From Salminus brasiliensis (lineage: Eukaryota; Chordata; Actinopteri; Characiformes; Bryconidae): DNA of 64,000 nt. The position numbers and the translations under genes were made by a program. The DNA is taken from contig NC_132899.1 of assembly GCF_030463535.1 (NCBI RefSeq), forward strand, positions 12,796,990-12,860,989. Direction: 5' to 3'. Shown here piece after piece: positions 13,207 through 26,700 of this stretch. Numbering within the stretch: the first letter of the stretch is position 1; the number at the start of each line of letters is the position of its first letter. The notes beneath the pieces were generated by a model. That model did not search any database and was not told the origin of the DNA. It was given only the letters and a program-made list of their open reading frames with translations.

Positions 13207-14668
13207 GTGTGTGTGTGTGTGTGTGTGTTTATTTATTTATTTATTTATTTAAAATAGCAAATCAGCCCTAAACAAGCTTTGCAGCAGCCAAGAAGCCAAA
13301 TTGGCATTACTTACTAAGAAAATATTGATATATCAGTGTATCTCAATATTTACTTTTGCAGTACTGTATCAATTCTCAATCAGTAGTTCACATGCAAAGA
13401 TTTTAGGTTCATTTTGTGTTGTGTTTAGACCAAAATAACTTTTTTAGTTAATCATATTTTTACATCTGAGGGTTTTTATACTACAACAGTTTTCCTGAAA
13501 TTAGATTTTTTTTAATGCAGCTTGTTAACAGTATCACAATATATAGATTCTTAACCCCTGTAGAGTGATTCGTATCATATTGCCAGATTCTTGCCAACAC
13601 ACGCCCTATGACTGTGTCCTGTGTCAATGTGTCCAAATGTTTGCACAGGCCTCATTGTTTTCAGTGAAAGACAGCAACCATGTATTGGGGGTTGCTAAAA
13701 AATAGATTGTTTGTTTGCTTTGTTGCAGAGGTTTACTGCTTCTCAAGGTTGTCCAGACATTTGTCTTTGGACTTTGTAATTATTAATATTCTTGAACAGG
13801 TAAAACTCTGTCTCCTCTTAATGTCCGTGCTTTCACTGATCTTTTTTTTTTCCTAAAAAAGTTACTTTTTTATAAAGTAACTTTATAGTCATGTGTGGTT
13901 CACATGCAGAGCATCTGTGAAATCTTGGTTTTATTATGGTAAGTGAGACATTAAGCTCTTATAGAATGAGGAAATAGTGTTGAAATGAGAGGATTTATGG
14001 CTGCTGGTCAGCCATCATAACAACGCTGTGACTTGTTTGAAATCCATGAGCTATGACTACTGTTTCAGTTGACACCTTTTTTTACACTCCTAACACAGTA
14101 AGCCCAGTCACAGCACATTAAGAGCCATGTCACACTAACATACTGCAGTAAGAACAGCAGTAAAATAGATAAATGTGCTTTACAGTTTATGTTTCCAGCC
14201 ATCTGTATACGAATTGAAACATTACACGTTTTAGAACACAGCATTTTTTGACAAAAACTGCAATCACAAGACATTAACATTGATCTGTAGTAATTGCAGC
14301 CAACTGCAAAAAAACCTTTGGCTTTACTGTAAATTGCAGCCTTGCACAGGAATACCAAGGCCATTATACAGACAGAGACAAGTATGTTGTTAATAATAGC
14401 TTATATTTGGCGTTTAGGAGTATATCAGCCCTAATATAGCAAATCTGCATTTTCTTTGTGCTGTCTCCTCATAGCAGTATGGGAAAGTAACCACTCTTAT
14501 CTTCTCCGCCCCTACATTGCTTCTGCCTTTAAAAATCAAAGGGTCAAAAAGCACTTTTATAAATTTCAGGGGCTGAGGAAGGAATCATAGACTTTTTTTA
14601 AACCACAGCAGGAGCTCATTTAAGTAAGGACAATTAAATATTTAATGGACAATTATATATAATGTAAA

Positions 14669-14731
<63 letters not shown>

Positions 14732-17700
14732 TGGGTTTATTACAAATTAAAATCATGAAAGATGCCAAGTAAACCTAATGGATAAAAGCGGAAATATTAT
14801 TTTGTGAAAAATTATTAGAAACAAAAGTTTATATACAAAAAAAAAACAAAAAAAAAATGTATTGCTTTCTATCCTTAATCACCCAGCAGCTTCTTTAAGC
14901 CCAGCAAAAACAGTGCTACATGTTGCTTTATTCTAAGAGCATTTGAGGACGTTGGCTGCTTACCCACCAGCCTCTTATTTGAATTTTCCATTCCGCCTTC
15001 TTAGATTCTGCAATCTAACCTTGGTTCCATTTACAGTGACACCACAGTTAGATTCTGGAAACTCTACAGGTGCCAGAATGTAACAACTTCACCATTAAAG
15101 ATTTAAGATGGAACAGGACATTTGAATCAGAAGCTGGCGAATTGGATCCCAACTTAAGCCTTCTTGATTTTCTAGTCATTTGTCTCTCATGCATCCTATA
15201 CACTTGTACCTCTGATCCCCAGACACCCCAGACACTGAATTTGGTAAATAAGTCATTCATGCCACTAGTTCCAGCTGTATGGACCAGGCCCAGAGTAAGC
15301 ATATACTTGTCCTGCGTTAATATAGCTGCTCATTGGTAGCACATTTTTATGAAGCATTATGTTTGTGTAATTCTGAATATTCTTATAAACAATAAATGGA
15401 AACATTTACATATTAACAGTAGCCACTATTTTAGCTCATAAACATTTTTTTTGTATAAACAAAAAATGATTGAATCAAGGCATCACTGTATCCTATTAAA
15501 TCAAAAATGAATCATTGCACCTTGTCATGGCGTGTGCGGCCAGACAAGACGGAGGGATGGAACTAAGCAAGGTTTTTTTTAGAACACAAAGGGAGTACAA
15601 AACAAGGTGCAAAGAAAACAAGGTGCAGCAAACTAATGGTAAAAACTAGAACACAAACGTAAGGTGACAAACTAAGTGGCGAACACAACAAACCTGGGAC
15701 TGGGATGAGCAGGGAGTAACAGGGGATGAGCCGGAATGAACTAAGAATCTACACAAGGGAAGGGGACAAATGAAACCACAAGCCTAGCTTGGGATGTAGG
15801 GAAAACTAGAACTGAAAACTAGAGCCACGCTCTGAGTAAACGAAAAGGGTACCAGCTGCCTGACTAGATAACAAGGCAAGCTCAAGATTAGAACCAGATT
15901 AGAACACAAGCCAACATGGACATGCCAACGACACGTGGAGAATCAATTCACAGCAGTGAGTTGCAATCAGGAAGCTTCTTAAATGCTTCCAGTCCCAGGT
16001 GCAAAACATGAACATGAATCAAACACAAATGAACCGGAAACAAGGCGGAAGTCCTTATATGGGTCTGTTGGCGGCGGCCTGGGATCGCCCCGGGGGAGGG
16101 CGTGATAATGAGGGCACACCTCCAGTAACAAGTGATTAACTATATAAAAAGTGTGTAATGCAGTTGTCTTATAAATTGTAAAAAAAAAATAAAAAATCAC
16201 TAATTGTATAATTTTTTGGTCCGGTTTCTTGTGGCTTATTTTTAAAACGTTTATGAAAAAATAGCCTTTTTACGACAGGATCCAACATCTCTACAAATCT
16301 CATAAACTATATGATGATGCATGTCAAATCTTGATTATTATTATTAAAATGTGTTTTTGCATTCTGAGTTTTTTTTCGGCCCTTTTACAAACCCTCAATC
16401 CTTGCAGCATACTCATGATCCAAAAATTACACACATAGATCCTACACCTTCCTGCTCTACACTCCAGCTAGTCTCAGTCTTTCTCTATCTTCATTAGTAG
16501 AAGAAAAATAGGGAAGCTATTTGACATACAGCATTGTTTGTCTCTTCTTGCTCTAATTTGCCTGTTCTTCTACACACTACGTGTCATATTAGTGCACAAA
16601 GGCAATCCAGAGTCACTGAATTCACACAGCTATGAGCTGTCTTGTGGTTGAAGCCAGCGCCTTTTATAAACAATCTGCGAGAGTATTCAGAGAGTAAAAA
16701 ATACAGCTGGTGTTCTCTGGAGGTCATATGTGTCTGCATCCTTAGAGACTACTGTTCTAAGATCATTACTGTATCTAAGATCATTAGAAGAATTCATATT
16801 GGATATGGAAAAGAGTTTTTTAACATAAATATCAGATGCCCGAGTACTGAATGTCAGTTAATGTAGGTCAGAGAAAGCACATATATATAAACTAAAATAC
16901 TGGAATGCACATGTACACATATATTGGGGCTGCCATACAAAAAACATCCAAAATGGTTTTATAGGCTTTACTCCTACATTTTTACAGGGAAAATGATTAT
17001 TAATGGGAGGTGTTTAGTCATTGTAAAAAGATTTTATTCTTGAGCATTCCTATTGGTGCATTTATCATGACATTTGTCCATAATGTAAAGAACATGGATA
17101 AAATACGTTTTGCATAGAAGGTTTTTGCATGATCACAAAAATATAGCATTTATATAATATAGAAAAAGTGAAGACTTATGGATCTTATGGGTACTACAAG
17201 TATGTAATTATGTGTGAGAGGAGCTGATGCTATTGTAGATAAGGTAGTAAAGCAGGTCCCAATTAAGGGCTTATCAACAAGAAAAGCAGAAAGCAAAGAG
17301 CCAAAACCCCTCTGTATTGGCACACTGTGTGGTGATGCAGGCTTATCTCCTTGATCAAGTAATCACAGCAGCCATACATGGCATCCAGGCAAAATAATGA
17401 GCAGTCGCTGCTGGATAGTTTCAGCTTAATGTGTAATTGGACAGTAGGACAGTGTTTTCCATAGGACACTGTGCAAGTGATACAGCTGGGAGGAGAGGCT
17501 GTAGTTCTGCACTAAGCACAGAGCGATACAAAAATAATGTTTTAAGTGTAACAGATAAGATATTGAAATTCATTACCCAGTGATTATTATTATCAGAAAA
17601 ATCCTGAATATTCACATTCCTATAATCAAAATTTAATTTGGATGAAAGGTCATAAGAAAATCATCAGTGTTGGCTTTGTTTAGCTTGAAGACAGACCTCT

Positions 17701-20700
17701 CTGCCCTTGTGTTTGCTTATGAGCTGCTCAAATGTCAAACTGCATAATTAGTGAAGCTGTGAATCCTTTCGTGGCAGAACACTTTCTACATTATTCATGC
17801 TGGGGTTACATCATTTTAGGACTTTTCAGATCTGAAGTACAAGCTCCAACTGCAAATGATTTCTTCATCATTTTTATTTCTGTTGGATTCAGTTCTATTG
17901 ATTATTGTAGTTATTATGGGTGTAATGACAGTAGTATTGGCGCATTTTTTAAATAAATAAAATGCTGTACTGAAATGCCCATCTGTCTCTTTCTAGGATC
18001 TCTTATTTGTTTTAATGTATATCATGAAATAAATAACCATAAATCTCCTTATTATGGTAGATAGAGAGTGAATTGGGCAACTTGGGCGTCTAGTTTCTAA
18101 ATTGGGGTAAAAAAAAGTATAAAAGAGCTAAATATATAACTAACACAGACTTCCATGATAATGAACTAACTGTTATATATCACTTTTTAGATAATTTGTT
18201 TCTCGAATCTTTCCCTTTTTCTTCCTAATTGGGACTGCCCATTTGTAACTCTCCCTAGCTCCAGAAATGCTCTTGACACTAGTAGGGTAAGGAATTAACA
18301 CAGGTTGTTAGTTCTCAGGGCAGCCGACGCGCTTGGAGGAAAGCACCAGGTCTTCAGCTTCACCACACCAGCTAACAGATGCCTGTGCCAGCCAACATCA
18401 CTTAAGAGTGAAAAAGGAAAGAGTGCCATCTACGCAGGGCATGGCCAATTGTGCTCTCTTGGACTTTGGCCACAGATGGCAAAGCGGCATGACTCAGGAT
18501 TCAAATTTGTGACCAACAGGCCATAAATATCACAAAAAATATTGCTGAAACTGAAATATCCTTGCTATGATGTACAAAAAAAATTGATTGCCTAGAACTA
18601 CTAGTTGCTGAATGGGAGGTCAACATGTATCCTTTCACATTTCCATATCTAAGTGCTCTGTAGCTGTGGAACTCGTCATTCAGACTTTCTCTTCTCTCTG
18701 TTTTATGGAGAAGGAGCTGCAGGTTGAGCTGCCCTCAGTCAGCTCTTAGCGGTGGGACAGCGTGTTCTCTGTGTAATGCATAGCTTGCAGTTCATAAGCA
18801 GACGCTGGGAAATCAAATCGCTCAATACAGATCTAGAATGTGGTGATTTGTTGAGATCGGGTTCTGGAATGGTGGTCCTGGATCACCTGATAGTTCTGGA
18901 GCTGAAATTCAATCAACTATTCACAAAACATTGATTAAATCATACATCGTGTTCATGTATTAATGAGAGCTGCCGTGGGAGACTTTTGGAGGCCACGTAT
19001 CAGCGGGCACGCTCTCCCACCTCATCATGGTACTTAATTCTTAATGAATCATCTGCTAACCGCACCTGGCCTTTTCCAGCTTCCCCCGTCATGGTGCCCT
19101 GCTTACTGCTGCGCTCAACTTTACAGTAGCGCAGTGCCAACTGCAGTATATAAATACTTTCACTAGGGACGCAGGGTTGATGAGTTGCTGGCAGCACTGT
19201 TTGTCCTGCTGCATATTCGCCCGGCAAATAGCGGAACTCCTGCTAAGTGCTCTTGCCCGGGGCGCTGTGGCTGTCCCACCTTGGACTGCCCTCCTGCACA
19301 AGCTACTGCTGCTGCCAGCATTTGCTTTCAGATTTGAGAAAGCTGCTTGTGCTTATATACCTGCTCTTACAGGGTCAGGGAAGATGCTGCCTGCAGTTCA
19401 AATGAGTGAGTTAACCCTGGCAACTCCCTATGGAGTATAGAAAATTCAAACGCCTCTTCTTATGCTTGGTTTGTGCAGACTCTACACTTTTAAATCGATG
19501 CCATAGTTGTATTTGTAGGAGGAAGGTGCAAACTATGATTGCTGTGTTGATGACTGTACTAGAAAGTAAGTTTTTACTCATTTTCCATAAGCACTATCTG
19601 CTGAATACTACTAAAATGAGCAATTGCTGACCATTAATTTCCCCATCCCCTAACACTACAGTAAAGTAAAACAATACATAGCCAAGTTGGCATTGTGGGC
19701 TCCTTTACAACATAGATCAATACATTATGTACAACCACCCATGTTTCAGTTCTGGAAGCTGTGGCTGTCCTCCATTACAGGCACATGTCTGTAGGTTATT
19801 CTGCTCCTGAGTTAGGAAGCCTAGAATACTGTCAATGCAGGAATCGGGTTTGGTTAATTTTGTCATTATCGGGACCAATATCTGATCCTAGTATCGGATC
19901 GGTGCATCCCTAGCATAAACATACTCTCAAATAGCTTTCCATTCCTTATGCAGTGTAATGTACTGGTGAACGAGTGCCCTCACTGCTCGACACTGCTCAA
20001 CTGCCAGAAAAACATGGACATAACTGCTAATACTACAAAGGTCGGACAAGGTGCTGTATCCTGTGCCTGCTGCAGTGTTTCTCACTATGTGTGGTACCAT
20101 CACACTCGTTTTCATCTCTATGGGAGAAACCATGTTTCGAGTCAGTTACAGAGTGTAAAATGGCCTTTGCGTGTGTATTGATGTGCTTTTTACTGGGAAA
20201 GTAAAGCTAAGTCTCATCTGGTCACACTCTTAAAATTAAAGGTGATACAAGGGTTTCTTTGAGCAGTTCTATTTAGGAACCACTTTTGGTTCCATAAAGA
20301 GCAATAAGCCTCCTTCACTATTAACTTTCTATTTTAACATTTATCATTTTCTTAAATGTATTCTTGAGACATCTTTGTCCCAACAAAAAGTCTTTAGATT
20401 CATGCTTCACAGCATTGCTCTAATAATCATAATGAATCCCATTGTCCTCGTTAATTTAACAAATCCCAAATAAACAAAACGCTGGTGAATGTCAGAATCT
20501 TTAACTTGCTTTTAAAGTTTGAATCTTAAAGTTGGTTTTAGGACAAAATGTCTTCCGAAAAACGGTTAGTAAATAGGGCCCAGTGTTTGTAAAAGATACT
20601 TGTGAGTGTGAAGAACCTTTAGAATGGTGTAGAAACCTTAAATCAGCTGAAGGTTCTTTAAACATTTAAAATGTTCTTTACATTCTCAATAAATTCCCAC

Positions 20701-23700
20701 AGTACCATGCAAATGCAATATTTGCTAACAGCTTGTGAACTTTGGTTATGCATTTCGTTCAGAAATCGTTGTCCACCATGAGGGCACTATCAATAGCTTA
20801 CTGTGTACTGCTTGCATCAAACCATGACGTCAGTACCATGACGATTTTGTATGAATACATGTATTGTTACACCCCTAATATATGCAATTAATTTTGTAAC
20901 TGTAAATTAAGGTGTAACTATGTAATTGGATTTAAATGATAATAACAATAACAACAACCACAATAACAACAACAACAAATAAATAAATAAATATAATAAT
21001 ACTTCTAAAGTTAACCCTAGGGCTCTCTGCCATCTCTCCTTTACACTGGCTTAGTGTAAACATCCCCACATAATGCCTTTCAGTTTATTCTGCTCTATTT
21101 TAGTGTGTACTGCATCATTTGACAGTTTATGTCAGATCCCAGTGGAGAAGCATATTGTGCATCTTTGATGGTCCATTCCAATTCCAGGTGTTGGTGTGGC
21201 TTAGAGAGATAGATAGAGAGAGAGTTTGTTATTTCAGCACAGAGAGACGCTAATGGATATGCAGAGCGGCTCTATTGAAATGACCTTAATCAGCCGTGTC
21301 CCATGCTGGGAGGGACTGGACTGAGCCACTGATGGCTTTTTCTCCCTCAGTTCAGACAGAGCATCACAATCTCATTTGGGGCTCATATGGCCCTTTCAAG
21401 AGAGACACAGCAGTACAAATTGAATATCCACAGTTTTATAACAAATGGAAATAGAGATAGCAGGGCAAAATGGTTTGTGTTGTACACAATCAAGTAGTCA
21501 GATTAATTCCGGTGTGAACTAAAATTCAATCAGCTGGTAAATCAGCAGGATATTTTTACATTTATTTATTTATACACCAGTTCTGGTATTTCCTTGTTAA
21601 TCTCATCACTTAACAGTCTTTGCTTGTTTTTAGGGCAAATCCCCATTTACTTCCTGTCATGGTGATTTTGATATTTTGTAAACCCATTCTGTCAGTAAAA
21701 ACGTACATTCCAGTGCCAGTAGTGGTGAGATCTTATTCAAGTGAGACTATAGGCTGTGTGTGTTTCAAGGCTTTGTAAAAGCCGTTGTCATGGGTTATTC
21801 ATAAGTCATGACAGGTTTACCTGCAGTCAGAATTTGCAGGTTGAAGTCATTACACTGCTCCCCACGAGTCACCACTTCATTTTTCTTGCAACCTTTTGAT
21901 TTTACAAGCCTTTATTGTCTCGTTATTGTTGATTCCTGGAGTGTTGCGAGAACACTGAGCCGCCTGTGATGTGGTGCCGTGTGGAGTGCTCAGATCAGGG
22001 GATTCAGAGCGGTTTCATTTCAAATCCTCTCATATGTCAGATTTGGTTTCAGATAGCAGGGAATAATTTAATCCCTCCTTTCATGGAGTTCACAGAGATA
22101 TAATCTCAGAATGACAATGTGGGCAGTCTGCTGAGTCTTCAGGTATTGTGCTGTTTTGAAGTCTTATAGTCATACTCTGCAAATGTGTTGGCTTTGAGTA
22201 TCAAACCTGAATAAATTTGGACATAATGCCTTTTCTAATCCAGTTTCCCCAAGATCAGTTGTTTTTTTGTCTTCTTCTTGAGTATATTTTTTTATACAGA
22301 GATGGAGAAGGAAAAGAAGAGACTCAGAGTTCTTTGCCCCGAGGAGTTCATTTGTTCCTTGCTTTTGAAAGAAAAATGATTCTGAAAAATCCTTGTTATC
22401 ATCAGAGTGAATAGTCTTTTTCATGAGACCAGATGATCTTGTCTTAAATGTTAGTGTTTTCCTCGAGGCACAATGCTGACTCTGCTGTTCTCAGGGAGGT
22501 TGACAGGAGTCGTCCAGCAGCTTGCTCTTTTCTTTATTTCTTCAACCTCAGGGCACCTGACACATTTACGTTTAATCATCTTAGCTGATTGCTTTTGCCC
22601 AAGGAGACTTTGCCAAATGCAGGGACAGCCCCACCTGAAGCAACTTTGTTAAGCAACCTTCTTCAAGGGTACTGTGGCAGTATTCATCAGCTGGTTTCGG
22701 TGCCATGAGCATCTTGAGTCATGGCCAAGTTCCCTGACCCCTAAACTACCATCACACTCCACCCACCATCACACCTCACCAACCTGCCTGCAGAAAATAC
22801 TAGAATTGTCACCCAGCACATAAAGCCTCAGCAGATGAAGGTGTAAAATACAGCTCAATACACCAGTCCGAAGGTGTTGTCAAAATTAAATTCTGAACCT
22901 ATTTTTTAATGGGAATTGAAATACCACAGTTTCATGAGGAATGAAAAAGATGATGACAAAATGATTTGAACTGTTTATTACTGTTCATTTAGTCAGCTGG
23001 AAAAACCTACTGAGGTTGTTTGTGTTGGTTTTGACCAGCTCTAATAGTGTCCTCTAAATGTAATCTCCTGTCAGCCTTTTCTTATTTTCATGGACCAAAT
23101 CCCCTGTAGTAGAATTGTTGTAACTGAAGTTGTGATATGATGTGATTGTCAAACAAATATTGTACTGTACACTGTTAAAAGTGTACGGTCTTTAAAGAAC
23201 CCAGAGCTAACTGCTGAAACGAGCTGGAGAGTCGCTCACTCCCGGAGCTCCTGGACCCAAGCTCGCTGAACCTATGAAGCTTGGCGAGAGATCGCCGCAG
23301 ACCTGCAGTAGCTCCCTAATGGACCCTGAGACTCCTGAGATTCCTCTGTACAAGGATGGACTCTACAGACTAGACCAGTGAATCCTGAGTCTCTGCCGTG
23401 AAACTCAATAACCTGGGTGCATGCGGCGCACTAAGAGTAATTCCCGGCAACCAGCAGCTGGCACTAGCCCTGCTTAAATACACCAGCCCACAGGTGTAAC
23501 ACATTAAACAAACAAAGAATAGTCACATGACAAACATAATCAGAAACCAAAATGGCAACGAGGGGTGTCAACCCAAAAGTCCCATTCAACATAAAAGTCC
23601 TTCACTTGACTAAACATGACATGATTGTGATATGGTTCATGATCGCCAGTGAGCCCCGTCCCGGGACCACCCCTGGGGCGGGCGCAGTGGCGCGGGCGTG

Positions 23701-26700
23701 ACAGAGGATCTTATACTTTTAACAGTGTAGATCTGGGGCTTTGTTTTCTGTTGTATTTAATATTTCAATTAATTCTCTGCAGTTTTACACATCTATTTCT
23801 GTTAGTTTATTTTATGGGGATGCTACAACTCTGTTAACCATCATACACTGTCTACATCATAGACTGTTTTCTTTGGGTTGGGTTCTCTTACTTTGTGCGA
23901 GGAAGTTACACACCAACTTTAGAATTTTTCTTCAGCTGAACCAGCATTTGTACATGGGATAGATGAAAAAAAATGTGTTTGAGTTATTCTGTACTTCATT
24001 GGTGCAGTAAGGTAGTTGTGAGAATGAGGAACTGAACTAACAAGCGGGTCCATAGCCCTTAGAGTATAAGGGGTTTTAGGACAGGAACAAAATTCAAAGC
24101 TAAAAAATTTATCTTGGACTTGAGTCCATCCGTTTAACATGAGGCAAAACCCTTTCATTTAAAGGGAAGTTAGCTGAGAGTGCTCTTTGAAATCGACGCA
24201 GTATGAAATCAAGGCTGGCTGCAGAGTGAAAAGGCAGCCTTCACAGCATGTGTATTGTGGGTCTAGTCTGAGTGATATGTAGTTCTTGTCTTCAAGGTGC
24301 TCTTAATGCATTTGTAAGTGGATGAAACAGCAGTGGGCCTGTGCCATTACTCTCTCATTTAGAAAGCTGTAGGACGAAGAGACACAATGTTCCGACCCTG
24401 CCAGTCCGCAGCATTCTGCACCAGAGGAACTAGACTTTTAATTTTTCCTCCTTTCTTTCTCTTTCTTTTCAAAGCTCACACTGCTCTTTGCACCAAATAA
24501 TCAGCTCTAACTATATGATACATTTTGTCACAATCAGGCAAAACTTTTTTACTTGAATTTTTTTTCCAATGTATAGGGTTTGGTCATGATGATATGAGAA
24601 TAATGGCATACTACAGCAGAGCTGTTTTTTCTCACCTTGGTCGATTGTTTGTGATATGAAGGCTGCACTATATTCATACTTTAGCTGTGGTGCATTGCTA
24701 ACAACAGTACAAAGCAGTGTTTTGCAGATCACTGCAGAAAAGGCATTGGGGGAAATGTGCTCAATGCCCCTCCAGATAGAAAGGCACCTTTGATCTTAAA
24801 GAGTGACAGTTTCTCTGGACTGCAGAGCAATTTGTCAAATGTTGCATTTCATTGGCTGGCTTTTTAATACAGGAAACTGTTGGATCATCATTCTGTCAAT
24901 CATGTCTCATTTAGCTGGTCACTATGAGAAAAAATGTCATAGTGAAACTGTCAGTAACAGCAAGAAAAGAAGGTGCTGAAAATGTATTGGGTGCTTATGT
25001 AAGTGTTTAAGAGACAGTGAGCCTGAGTGGTAGCTTTGAATTTGTACTTTCATTTACAAAAAAATTACCTGTATCATTGCTGTCAAGCCAAAACCTTTTA
25101 TCTCCGTTCTTGACGTTTTTTTTAACTTTTTGTCATTATCTGAATCTGGCAGTTGTTCTTGTCATAGTGTCCAGCTTTTATGATGAATTAACAAATAGAC
25201 TAGAATTGCAGCAGTAGACTGCTGTTGAGTTACACTGTGGTTATCCTGTATATCTGTTATCTTTGCTTAATCCCATCAATTTGTTTTGACTATTTTCAGA
25301 ATTGTAAAAACAACTAATTAATTGAATAATAGAGAAAATAATAAATCCATAATGAAAATAATCACTAGCTGGAAGCAAAATAAAAAGAGCTTCACTTCAC
25401 ATGCAGCTTTCTTATTTACTTATTTTAAAAAGGCAGCCATTTTATCTATACTTCCATTAATACACGTGGCATATTTTCCTCATTATTCCTTTGGCAAACT
25501 TATGCAGTCTGTTTCACAGAGAATATCCTAATAATTACCTAATAAAGGTGCTAGTGAGTACCCTAATGTGCTGTGTTTTTGTCTGTTGTCTGTCATCGGT
25601 ATCTGTCACATCAGAATCCATCGGAATAGCCTCTGCTCTGAATGACACTTGCCTGCCAGTGCCGTATGAATGGTCTTTTGAAATTCTAACCAGTTTCCGT
25701 ACCTCTTCCTGCATGTGATCCGACTACAGAAATCGCTCTGCAGTCAAAGGTACGACGCTAGGCAAACGGCAAATTGATAGACTTAATTTGTGGCTTGATA
25801 GATTGCCTTGATTGTTGAAAGCTTTAAGTGTATGAAACGTGTGCTCCTGTGCTATTTGAATGCATGTGCTGGACCACTGCGGCTTACAGATGCAAATGTG
25901 GACCAGGCTGAATTTCCTCAGCGTCTCCCAGTAGGTCACGCTCCACTTACACTAAGCAGGGACACAAGAGACACCAACATGAATAGAAACAGAAATGGTT
26001 CCATTGTGAGGGCGCAGCTCTGAGCGCCCACGAGTCATGCATGTTACAAATGCTGTCTGATCTTGTTTATTAATGCCGTTATTCAGTAGATTGAAGCGTG
26101 TGTTGTTTCTAACCTACCTGATGAGAGTAGAGTAAACGCCTGTATTGCCCTTATCAGGCCTGTATACATGTGCGTATATGTGTGTATGTGCTGTGGATTT
26201 GGCTCTGTAGAGGACGTGTCCTTCAAGGTAGGGGAGATAATGTGTTTATGGAGATAGGTTAGTGCCATCCATCCAACTGTGTGTGTCCTTGAAGAATACA
26301 TTCATGTCTGATAAGACGTAGTTAAAAAGAATGGTATAATCTCAAGGGCACAGCACGTGGTGTGTGCTGCCGCAGGTCCTAGCTAAAGTGTTTCAGTCAG
26401 GCTTGTGTCCAACCACGAGCAGCCTAGCATTAGTGCTAGTGTTAACGCAGGCCCTGGAGGGCCAGAGCAGCATCTGGACAGTCATGCTCCATTAACTGAA
26501 GCATCCTGCTCTACAGCGGCTAAGCTTGTGCTGCTCTGGCACGTCTGCCGGGGTGATGTTTGTTGCTATGAATCCCTAGACCCTCGGGACCTACTACCAT
26601 GAAGAACTGAGCGCCCTTAACCCCCACCTTACCTCTTTCCCAGTCACAGCAGGCATGTCTGGGCACACACACACGCATAGCAACGTAGCACTTAACACTT

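Noticed and set aside
15048-15339. Overlapping frames on both strands in intron 1
   Set aside because: No homology, no splice context, and AT-rich non-coding composition; chance open frames.
18305-18526. 73-residue frame in intron 1
   Set aside because: It coincides with a SINE-like repeat and has no ATG within its first codons that fits a gene.
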